Assembly: GCA_018897875.1 (NCBI GenBank)
Contig: JAHIKF010000203.1
Location: 1-11,147 of the forward strand
From: Pseudomonadota bacterium
Lineage (GTDB): Bacteria > Desulfobacterota > Desulfobaccia > Desulfobaccales > 0-14-0-80-60-11
Reading direction: 5' to 3'
DNA length: 11,147 bases
The notes below the pieces were generated by a model. The model had not been told where the DNA came from, searched no databases, and was given only the letters and a program-made list of their open reading frames with translations. Shown here piece by piece: positions 5,802 to 11,147 of the stretch (its first letter is position 1; each line of letters begins with the position of its first letter). A program made the translations under genes and the position numbers.

Positions 5802-8800
5802 ATGATTGAGCGGATTATTCAGAGCTGCCTGCGGCATCGGTTCCTGGTTCTTATCGCCCTGGCGGGACTGGTTTCCTATGGGGTTTATGCGTCCTTTAAG
5901 CTCCAGGTGGACGCCTTCCCGGACGTCACCAACGTCCAGGTGCAGGTCTATACCACCTGGCCCGGCATGTCTCCCGAAGAAGTGGAACAGCAGGTCACCT
6001 TTCCCATCGAGGTGCAGATGGCGGGTCTGCCCGACATGGTGGAACTCCGCTCCGTCTCCCGCTTCGGGCTGTCCCTGATCACCGTGGTCTTCGCCGACCA
6101 GGTGGACCTGTATTTTGCCCGGCAACTGGTGTTGGAGCGCCTCATCGCCGCCAAGGAGAAATTGCCCAAGGGCTCGGACCCGGTTCTGGGGCCCATTGCC
6201 ACGGGCCTGAGCGAAATCTACCAATACACCCTGGAAGAGGAGAACGCGCCGCCGCTGGCCGCAACCGGCCCGGAGACCGCCCGGCTCATGCGCCTGCGCA
6301 CCATCCAGGACGCCATTGTCCGGCCTTTTTTGAAAACCGTGCCCGGCGTCACCGACATCAACTCCTTCGGCGGCTTTGTCAAGCAATACCAGGTGCAGGT
6401 GGACCCTGACCGGCTGCGGAAATTTGATCTCAGCCTCAAACACGTCTTCGGCGCTCTGGCTGCCAGCAATGCCAACGCCGGCGGAAACGTCCTGGAGAAA
6501 GGGAGCGAGCAGGCCCTGGTGCGAGGCCTGGGTTTGATGCAGTCCATCCAGGACATCGAAACGGTGGTGCTGAAAGCAGTAAACGGCACCCCGGTCCTGG
6601 TCAAGGACGTGGCCACGGTGAGTGAAGGACCGGCCAGCCGTTGGGGAGCGGTCTTAAAGAACGGCAAACGGGAAGCCGTGGCCGGCATCGTCTTGATGAT
6701 CCGGGGCGGCAGCGGCCGGGAGGTGGTGACTGCGGTCAAGGAAAAGGTCGCCCAATTGAACGCCGGCGGCATCCTCCCCAAGGGGGTGACGCTCAAGGCC
6801 TTCTATGACCGCACCGGCCTGGTCCGGGACTGCATCAACACCGTTAGCCGGGCCATCGCCGAGGGCGTCCTCCTGGTGATCCTGGTGGTTTACCTGTTTC
6901 TGCGCAGTTTCCGCGGGGCGCTGGTCATCGCCGTAACTCTGCCTTTGGTGGCCCTGGCCACCTTCATCACTATGCGGCAGGTGGGTCTGTCGGCCAACCT
7001 CATGTCCTTGGGGGGGCTGGCCATTTCCATCGGCATGATCGTGGACAGCGCCATCATCCAGGTGGAAAACGTTATGCATCACTTAGGGGAGATGAAGCCT
7101 GGGCAGAATTTCCGCCGAACGGTGCTCAACGCCGTCCTGGAGGTGCGGAAACCCAGCCTCTTCGGAGAACTGATCATCGCCTTGACCTTTCTCCCCATCA
7201 TGACCCTGCAAGGCATGGAGGGGAAAATGTTCGCGCCACTGGCCTTCACCGTGGTCATTGCGCTGTTGGCCTCCCTGGTTCTTTCCATCGTCGCGATCCC
7301 ATCCCTGTGCTCTTATGTGCTCAAACCGGCGCCGGAGCGCGTCAGCGTCCTGGTGCGGGCGGCCCAGCGGGTTTACCGTCCGGTTCTGGCCCTGGCCCTG
7401 GAAAACCGTAAGATCGTGCTCCTGGGAACCGGGGGCTTTCTGGCGCTGTCTTTGGCCGCCGTGCCCTTTCTGGGCACCGAGTTCATCCCCCGCCTGGATG
7501 AAGGCTATATCACCAACATAACGATCCGTTTGCCGTCGGTCTCCCTGTCGCAGTCGGTGGAGATGGAGCGCCAGATGCAGCAGGCCCTCTTGAAATTTCC
7601 CGAAGTGGAGTCCGTGGTCTCCAAGATCGGCGCCGCCGAGATCGCCACCGAATCTCACGGGGTGGAATCCAGTGAGCCCATCGTGGTCCTCAAGCCCCGG
7701 AGTCAGTGGCGCACCGCCCGCACCATCGAGGAGTTGATCGCCAAGATGCGGGTGGAACTGGAGAAGATTCCCGGCGTCGCCTATAACTTCTCCCAGCCCA
7801 TCGCCCACCGGGTGGACCACCTGGTTTCCGGGGTCAAATCCCAGGTGGGGGTGAAGATCTTCGGGGATGATATGAACCTGCTCCGGGCCAAGGCCGAAGA
7901 GGCGGCCGCCCTCCTTCGGACGGTGCCCGGGGTCACCGACCTCCGGGCCGAGCAGGTGGCCGGCATGCCGAATCTCAACCTCAAGATCGACCGGGCCAGG
8001 CTGTCCCGCTACGGCCTCACCGTGGCCGACGTGCAGGAGGTCATTGAAACCGCAGTGGGCGGCAAGGCGGCCACGGAGATCATCGAGGGCCAGATGCGCG
8101 TTGAGGTGGTGGTGCGCTTCCCGGAAGAGCGGCGCAACAGCGCTGAGGCCATCGGCAACATCCTGGTGACGACTCCCGGGGGAGGATCCGTGCCCCTGGC
8201 GGAGTTGGCCGATTTCATCGAGACCGAAGGCCCGGTGCAAGTCAGCCGGGACAATGCCCGCCGCCGCATTGTGGTGGAATTCAACATCAAGGGCCGGGAT
8301 ACCGGCAGCGTGGTGGCTGACGGCCAGCGGTTGCTGTCGTCCCGCCTGGCCCTGCCGCCGGGCTATTACGCCACCTGGGGCGGTACCTTCGAAAACCAGG
8401 AACGGGCCATGCAGCGCCTCCTGCTCATCGTGCCCGTCACCCTGGCCCTGGTTTATTTCCTGCTCTTCCTGACCTTCGGCTCGCTCCGCTACGCCAGCCT
8501 GATCATGCTCAATCTGCCCCTGGCCTTGATAGGCGGCATTCTGGGACTCTTCTTCACCGGCCTGTATCTGAGCGTCCCCGCTGCGGTGGGGTTTATCGCC
8601 CTCTTCGGAGTGGCGGTGCTCAACGGCGTGGTGCTGGTCTCCCAGATCAATCAACTCCGGGAAGGCGGCCTCTCCACGGATGAATCCGTACGCCAGGGTT
8701 GCGAGAGGCGCCTCAGGCCCGTACTCATGACCGCCCTGGTGGCCATCCTCGGTCTCACCCCGCTTCTATTTGCCAGCGGGCCGGGCTCGGAAGTGCAGCG

Positions 8801-8909
8801 GCCCCTGGCGGTGGTAGTGGTCGGTGGTCTGTTTACCGCCACCCTGCTCACCCTGGTGGTCCTCCCGGTGCTCTACCGATGGTTCGCCGAGCCGGAGGTG
8901 GAATCATGA
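5802..8909 (+). CDS. czcA: HME-RND family heavy-metal efflux pump, CzcA-like (1035 aa)
   Basis: This inner-membrane, proton-driven pump is the energy-coupling subunit of the tripartite exporter. It has the normal length and RND layout: TM1 at about 13-31, a large periplasmic loop to about 335, TM2-6, TM7 near 535-555, a second large loop, and TM8-12 from about 868. Family motifs include DAFPDVTNVQVQV near residue 37, FIALFGVAVLNGVVLVSQIN in the C-terminal half, and ERRLRPVLMTALVAILGLTP. In TM4 the sequence AISIGMIVDSAIIQVEN (407-423) keeps Asp415 and Glu422 of the proton relay, but Ser409 stands where CzcA has the first Asp of DFG. The CusA methionine-triad positions (573, 623, 672 in E. coli numbering, recalled) hold Ile573, Ser623 and His673. 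The metal is therefore open. Start ATG has AAGGAG seven nt upstream. Only 23 bp separate it from the adaptor gene, and its stop overlaps the next start (ATGA). Confidence 0.93.
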   Translation: MIERIIQSCLRHRFLVLIALAGLVSYGVYASFKLQVDAFPDVTNVQVQVYTTWPGMSPEEVEQQVTFPIEVQMAGLPDMVELRSVSRFGLSLITVVFADQVDLYFARQLVLERLIAAKEKLPKGSDPVLGPIATGLSEIYQYTLEEENAPPLAATGPETARLMRLRTIQDAIVRPFLKTVPGVTDINSFGGFVKQYQVQVDPDRLRKFDLSLKHVFGALAASNANAGGNVLEKGSEQALVRGLGLMQSIQDIETVVLKAVNGTPVLVKDVATVSEGPASRWGAVLKNGKREAVAGIVLMIRGGSGREVVTAVKEKVAQLNAGGILPKGVTLKAFYDRTGLVRDCINTVSRAIAEGVLLVILVVYLFLRSFRGALVIAVTLPLVALATFITMRQVGLSANLMSLGGLAISIGMIVDSAIIQVENVMHHLGEMKPGQNFRRTVLNAVLEVRKPSLFGELIIALTFLPIMTLQGMEGKMFAPLAFTVVIALLASLVLSIVAIPSLCSYVLKPAPERVSVLVRAAQRVYRPVLALALENRKIVLLGTGGFLALSLAAVPFLGTEFIPRLDEGYITNITIRLPSVSLSQSVEMERQMQQALLKFPEVESVVSKIGAAEIATESHGVESSEPIVVLKPRSQWRTARTIEELIAKMRVELEKIPGVAYNFSQPIAHRVDHLVSGVKSQVGVKIFGDDMNLLRAKAEEAAALLRTVPGVTDLRAEQVAGMPNLNLKIDRARLSRYGLTVADVQEVIETAVGGKAATEIIEGQMRVEVVVRFPEERRNSAEAIGNILVTTPGGGSVPLAELADFIETEGPVQVSRDNARRRIVVEFNIKGRDTGSVVADGQRLLSSRLALPPGYYATWGGTFENQERAMQRLLLIVPVTLALVYFLLFLTFGSLRYASLIMLNLPLALIGGILGLFFTGLYLSVPAAVGFIALFGVAVLNGVVLVSQINQLREGGLSTDESVRQGCERRLRPVLMTALVAILGLTPLLFASGPGSEVQRPLAVVVVGGLFTATLLTLVVLPVLYRWFAEPEVES

Positions 8910-8983
8910 AGGAAAAATCCGGAGTAGAACCTGTGAAGCATAAAAAACACCGACATTTTGCCGGAAAGGGAGAAATGCCATGA
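8906..8983 (+). CDS. 25-residue basic/His-rich micro-ORF between pump and exported protein
   Basis: The frame reads MKEKSGVEPVKHKKHRHFAG and ends KGEMP, rich in Lys, His and Arg, with no membrane segment. Its ATG overlaps the pump stop (ATGA at 8906-8909), and its stop TGA (8981-8983) overlaps the ATG of the next gene at 8980. GGAGG lies at 8894-8898, seven nt before the ATG, which is ideal spacing. These three facts argue that ribosomes pass through it. It may be a functional microprotein (the HKKHRH stretch could bind metal or nucleic acid), a purely coupling leader for the next gene, or the stump of a lost gene. No family is recognised. It is too short to judge by codon statistics. Confidence 0.5.
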   Translation: MKEKSGVEPVKHKKHRHFAGKGEMP

Positions 8984-9570
8984 AGAACATAATGCACTGG
9001 GCTCTATTGCTTGCTTTCGTTTTCCTGGCGGCCAACTGCGGCGCAGCCCGGGAACAGATTCGGACTCAATCCTTAACCGAGCGTGAGGGGGTCTTTCAGG
9101 AGGTGACCACCGTCGATGAGCCTCCTCCCGGGTTTGCCGACGTGGTCGTCAGGGCTTCCCTAAAAACCCATTTGTCCGGAGAAGGCGCCTTGTTGGAGTG
9201 TAAAAACTCTCCCCATGGCGGGCCTTTCTACCATTTTACCCTGAATATTGACGGTCAGGCGGTCACCTGGAAAGTCCCCGGCCTACGGGAAAACCTCCCG
9301 GTGGTGAAAGACCGGCATTCCCAAGATGAGGGCGACGGTATGAAATATGGCCTGGAGAAGCGAATCCGGCTGCGGGCCGGAACGCATCGGATATTTTTTG
9401 ACGTTCCCGAAGAGAATTATGCCAAAACGGTGACCGTCAACTTGCAGGATGGCAAATCCTCTACCTTGGAATTCCAACCCACTTATCCAAGATATAAATG
9501 GGGCCACCCGGCTTTCCGACTGGGTTTTCTGGGGTTTAACGCCTTGTTCAATAACACCTCAAGCAATTAA
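8980..9570 (+). CDS. uncharacterised exported protein, efflux-operon member (196 aa)
   Basis: A hydrophobic signal segment (residues 4-18) ends in LAANCGAA. Cys20 could be a lipidation site, but Asn at -1 makes a poor lipobox, so either a lipoprotein or a signal-peptidase-I substrate is possible. The mature part is probably beta-rich. FADVVVRASLKTHLSG leads into HFTLNIDGQAVTWKV, and the C-terminal third (RLRAGTHRIFFDVPEENYAK, then TVTVNLQDGKSSTLEFQPTY) resembles the end of a PEGA-like beta domain. I recall similar hypothetical exported proteins in delta-proteobacteria but know no function. GGGAG seven nt before the ATG and a 4-bp overlap with the micro-ORF place it as the last gene of the efflux operon. 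A periplasmic or outer-membrane accessory role in metal export is inferred from position only. Confidence 0.72.
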   Translation: MKNIMHWALLLAFVFLAANCGAAREQIRTQSLTEREGVFQEVTTVDEPPPGFADVVVRASLKTHLSGEGALLECKNSPHGGPFYHFTLNIDGQAVTWKVPGLRENLPVVKDRHSQDEGDGMKYGLEKRIRLRAGTHRIFFDVPEENYAKTVTVNLQDGKSSTLEFQPTYPRYKWGHPAFRLGFLGFNALFNNTSSN

Positions 9571-9584
9571 GTTAGCCTTCATTG

Positions 9585-9630
9585 CCCCAGGGAGTTCGGC
9601 TGCAGTGTCGTGGGGGGCGGTATCCTGGGG
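9585..9630. other. inverted repeat just after the exported-protein gene
   Basis: CCCCAGG at 9585-9591 is complementary to CCTGGGG at 9624-9630, a perfect 7-bp stem with a 32-nt loop, 15 bp after the stop at 9570. No T-tract follows directly, so it is not a standard terminator. It may stabilise the 3' end of the operon transcript. Confidence 0.35.
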
Positions 9631-9702
9631 ACGGCCAGGGAATTTAAGCTAGCGTCAGTTCCTGCCGGTCCCCTAATCAGTATTTTAATGATTGCCAAGA
9701 GT

Positions 9703-9769
9703 GGGGTGCCGAATCCAAGGCAGGATCACCCCTGGCGGGGCGCTTTGTGCCCCTGGGGCGCCCTCCGCC
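9703..9769 (+). terminator. tandem GC-rich hairpins, possible operon terminator or 3' structure
   Basis: Hairpin 1: GGGGTG 9703-9708 pairs with CACCCC 9727-9732. Hairpin 2: GGCGG 9734-9738 with CCGCC 9765-9769, continued by GGCGC 9739-9743 with GCGCC 9758-9762 (10 bp with a 2-nt bulge). An alternative fold is GGGGCGCTTTGTGCCCC at 9737-9753 (7 bp, 3-nt loop). The T-rich heptamer block begins 11 nt later, at 9781, farther than in a classical intrinsic terminator. Termination of the plus-strand operon here is plausible but not shown. Confidence 0.35.
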
Positions 9770-9780
9770 ATGTAATACCG

Positions 9781-9808
9781 TTTTCTGTTTTCAGTTTTCT
9801 GTTTTCTG
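9781..9808 (+). repeat. four tandem 7-bp repeats (TTTTCTG type)
   Basis: TTTTCTG, TTTTCAG, TTTTCTG and TTTTCTG run head to tail at 9781-9808. They mark an abrupt change to AT-rich sequence in the non-coding region. A second four-copy heptamer block lies at 10840-10867 on the other side of queC. In both cases the T-rich strand is the transcribed sense strand of the gene upstream. Confidence 0.85.
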
Positions 9809-9871
9809 TTAAAAAGATTTTTCATATCAATAAGTTAGCAATATAGTTTGTTGTATTTGAATGAGAACTTG

Positions 9872-9966
9872 GTATAAGGCGGCGCCCGGAGCCGACTCCG
9901 AACCGCCCTGGCCGTAAGCTCCGAGACGTTGTCGGACCGAATATAGTTCGGCGGGCGCCTTGATAC
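9872..9966. other. 95-bp multi-arm palindromic element of unknown type
   Basis: The outer stem is GTATAAGGC (9872-9880) with GCCTT-G-ATAC (9957-9966, one bulged G), continued after a GGC bulge by GCCCG (9884-9888) with CGGGC (9952-9956). This makes 14 pairs. Inside lie three small hairpins: GGAG/CTCC (9888-9899), TCCGA/TCGGA (9920-9936) and CCGAA/TTCGG (9937-9951, loop TATAG). The first shares a base with the outer stem. The shape is cloverleaf-like but lacks tRNA T-arm, anticodon and 3' features. It sits between convergent transcripts with AT-rich flanks. Options are a MITE-like palindrome, the folded end of a mobile element, a small RNA, or a bidirectional terminator. No family is recognised. 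The flanking stretches 9571-9871 and 9967-10058 show no credible gene. Confidence 0.5.
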
Positions 9967-10025
9967 AAATAGCAGTGTCGCCCGATCGAGTCGTACTGGG
10001 GCCGCAATTCTAGCCCTGAGACCTT

Positions 10026-10039
10026 AAAAAAACGTTTTT
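10026..10039 (-). terminator. weak terminator candidate after queC
   Basis: On the minus strand, 20 nt past the queC stop, AAAAACG is followed by seven T residues (10032-10026 read in reverse). AAAAACGTTTTT at 10028-10039 is a perfect A/T palindrome. There is no GC stem, so this is at best a weak terminator. Confidence 0.25.
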
Positions 10040-10058
10040 GTGGGCCACGCCTGGAGAA

Positions 10059-10763
10059 TTATGGCGAGGACTGGTAGGGGATGGGATCGGGGAGGCCCGC
10101 GGCTGCGAAGCCCTTGCGGCGCAGGCGGCAGGAGGAGCACCGGCCGCAGGCCCGGATCTCATCATGGTAGCACGACCAGGTGAGTTCGAAGGGCGCGCCC
10201 AGCTTAAGCCCCAGGCGCACGATGCCCTCTTTGTCCAGGTGGATCAGGGGGGTGTGGATGGCAAGGTGCGTTTCGGGCCGGGTGCCCAGCTCGATGAGGC
10301 GGTTGAAGGCCTCAAAATACGCCGGCCGGCAATCGGGGTAACCGGGGTTGTCCAGCACGTTGGCGCCGATGAATACGGCCTCGGCCCCCAAAACTTCGGC
10401 CCAGGCCACCGCCGCGGCCAAAAGATTGGTGTTGCGGAAAGGGACATAGGTGGAGGGGATGCCCGGCGGTTCCACTTCGCTGGTGGGCACGGCCCGGTCG
10501 AAATCCGTCAGGCTGGAGCCGCCGATCTCACCCAGGTAGTTGAGATCCACCTCCAGAGTATAGGCCACCTGGTAGAATGCCGCCTGGGCCCGGAAGGCCG
10601 TGAGCTCCCGCATGAGGGTGCGCTGGGCGTAATTGGCATGAAACAGGGCCAGGTCATAATCCAGGCGGGCCACCGCCACGGCCACGCAACTGTCCAACCC
10701 GCCGCTGGCCAGGACTACCGCCAGGGGCTTGGTGCGGGTTCTGGGTGGAGTGTGAACCAACAT
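10059..10763 (-). CDS. queC: 7-cyano-7-deazaguanine (preQ0) synthase QueC (234 aa)
   Basis: QueC is a cytoplasmic ATP-dependent enzyme that converts 7-carboxy-7-deazaguanine and ammonia to preQ0, the precursor of queuosine in tRNA. The PP-loop ATPase motif SGGLDS lies at about residues 20-25. The family motif VPFRNTNLL lies mid-protein, with GANVLDNPGYPDCRPAYFEA after it. The zinc ligands are in SCYHDEIRACGRCSSC near the C-terminus. The length matches E. coli QueC (about 231). The start ATG is preceded on the minus strand by AGGA at reasonable spacing. It is transcribed right to left, convergent with the efflux operon. It lies 107 bp downstream of queE on the same strand, which supplies its substrate, so the two are probably co-transcribed. 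The long plus-strand frame over the same bases is an antisense shadow. Confidence 0.96.
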   Translation of the reverse strand: MLVHTPPRTRTKPLAVVLASGGLDSCVAVAVARLDYDLALFHANYAQRTLMRELTAFRAQAAFYQVAYTLEVDLNYLGEIGGSSLTDFDRAVPTSEVEPPGIPSTYVPFRNTNLLAAAVAWAEVLGAEAVFIGANVLDNPGYPDCRPAYFEAFNRLIELGTRPETHLAIHTPLIHLDKEGIVRLGLKLGAPFELTWSCYHDEIRACGRCSSCRLRRKGFAAAGLPDPIPYQSSP

Positions 10764-10839
10764 TTTAACGTCCTATTTTTAAAGGGGTTTTAACTTTCTG
10801 TGAAGATACTCACCATCACAACATTAATGATCTTTTTCC

Positions 10840-10867
10840 AAAACCCAAAACCTAAAACCTAAAACCT
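10840..10867 (-). repeat. four tandem 7-bp repeats between queE and queC
   Basis: AAAACCC followed by three copies of AAAACCT fills 10840-10867. On the minus strand this reads as AGGTTTT units starting 3 bp after the queE stop. It is the second heptamer block in the window and, like the first, is T-rich in the sense direction directly behind a gene. The remainder of the 107-bp gap (10764-10839) shows only the queC ribosome-binding region. Confidence 0.85.
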
Positions 10868-10870
10868 TGC

Positions 10871-11147
10871 TCAAACTCCCCGGACCTCCGGTCCCCAGAT
10901 GTATTTGTGGAGCTGTGGGTTCAGCCGCAGGGGCAGTCGGGTGGCCAAAATCCAGGCGGCGGCCTCTTGCAGTGCGACCTGCCCGAATACCGGCGAAATC
11001 AGCACCGGCAGTCGCTCGGCCAAGCGAAAAGACTTGATGACTTCCAGGGCCCAGGTGAAATCGAGCTGGTCGGCCACCACGAACTTGACCTCATCCCGGG
11101 AGGTCAGGAGATCCATATTGGCCCAGACGTGGTGATCGGCCATGTCG
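10871..11147 (-). CDS. queE: 7-carboxy-7-deazaguanine synthase QueE, C-terminal part (5' end outside window)
   Basis: The minus-strand frame is open from the right window edge to a TGA at 10871-10873, at least 92 residues. It reads MADHHVWANMDLLTSRDEVK, then KFVVADQLDFTWALEVIKSF, and ends LHKYIWGPEVRGV. D-x-V/M-K-F-V-V-A-D and the terminal Q-L-H-K-x-x-W-G-P-E-x-R-G-V tail are typical of QueE, the radical-SAM enzyme that converts 6-carboxytetrahydropterin to 7-carboxy-7-deazaguanine. The iron-sulfur cluster motif lies outside the window. The codon before the apparent ATG at 11141-11143 is Asp in the same frame, so that ATG is internal. It stands upstream of queC on the same strand and provides its substrate. 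Confidence 0.88.
   Translation of the reverse strand, partial: DMADHHVWANMDLLTSRDEVKFVVADQLDFTWALEVIKSFRLAERLPVLISPVFGQVALQEAAAWILATRLPLRLNPQLHKYIWGPEVRGV

Noticed and set aside
7083..8654. Long minus-strand open frame (523 codons) opposite the RND pump
   Set aside because: The product is a low-quality Gly/His/Gln-rich sequence with no family features; it is the antisense shadow of a GC-rich conserved gene.
9781..9808. CRISPR array or telomere-like repeat
   Set aside because: The units are only 7 bp with no spacers, and four copies inside a chromosome-like region do not indicate a telomere.
9610..9846. 78-codon plus-strand frame in the convergent region
   Set aside because: It runs through hairpins and the heptamer repeat, has no ribosome-binding site of note and no recognisable domain.
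9872..9966. tRNA gene
   Set aside because: The cloverleaf-like fold lacks a T-arm consensus, a 7-bp acceptor stem with proper spacing and a clear anticodon loop.
10038..10793. Plus-strand open frame of 251 codons over queC
   Set aside because: It is the complement of QueC, which has clear PP-loop and zinc motifs; the plus-strand product has no recognisable features.

Overview
The window is GC-rich coding DNA with a few AT-richer gaps. It looks like a chromosomal segment of an anaerobic, sulfur-handling Gram-negative bacterium. An outer-membrane factor gene, a periplasmic adaptor gene and an RND pump gene in a row require a two-membrane cell envelope. The gene content and protein style resemble Desulfobacterota (Desulfobacca/Syntrophobacter-like lineages), but this lineage guess comes from memory and is only moderately secure.

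Layout. 1-134: the last 43 codons of an IS1595/ISXO2-type transposase, cut by the left window edge. 152-2639: two overlapping genes for a split YeeE/YedE sulfur-compound transporter. The second half-transporter is fused to three rhodanese-like domains, of which only the last keeps the catalytic cysteine. 2640-2864: a gap with promoter-like sequences. 2865-3149: a small exported Cys/His-rich protein. 3224-8909: a complete czcCBA-type heavy-metal efflux operon (TolC-family channel, His-rich membrane-fusion protein, HME-RND pump). 8906-8983: a 25-codon basic/His-rich micro-ORF with ATGA overlaps at both ends. 8980-9570: an uncharacterised exported protein. 9571-10058: a non-coding convergent region with several inverted repeats, four 7-bp tandem repeats and a 95-bp multi-arm palindromic element. 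10059-11147, minus strand: queC and the 3' end of queE (queuosine/7-deazapurine synthesis), separated by 107 bp holding another four-copy 7-bp repeat.

How the genes work together. The first pair probably imports thiosulfate or another reduced sulfur species and hands sulfane sulfur to the attached rhodanese module. The second block is one translationally linked metal-export operon: stop/start overlaps or short gaps join czcC-czcB-czcA-micro-ORF-exported protein, and the Cys/His-rich peptide is encoded just upstream. The pump lacks both the DFG aspartate of CzcA and the methionine triad of CusA, so its metal cannot be named from sequence. QueE and QueC act in successive steps to preQ0. No CRISPR array, tRNA or rRNA was found. 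The most unusual items are the transporter/triple-rhodanese fusion, the coupled micro-ORF plus exported protein behind the pump, and the folded element in the convergent gap.
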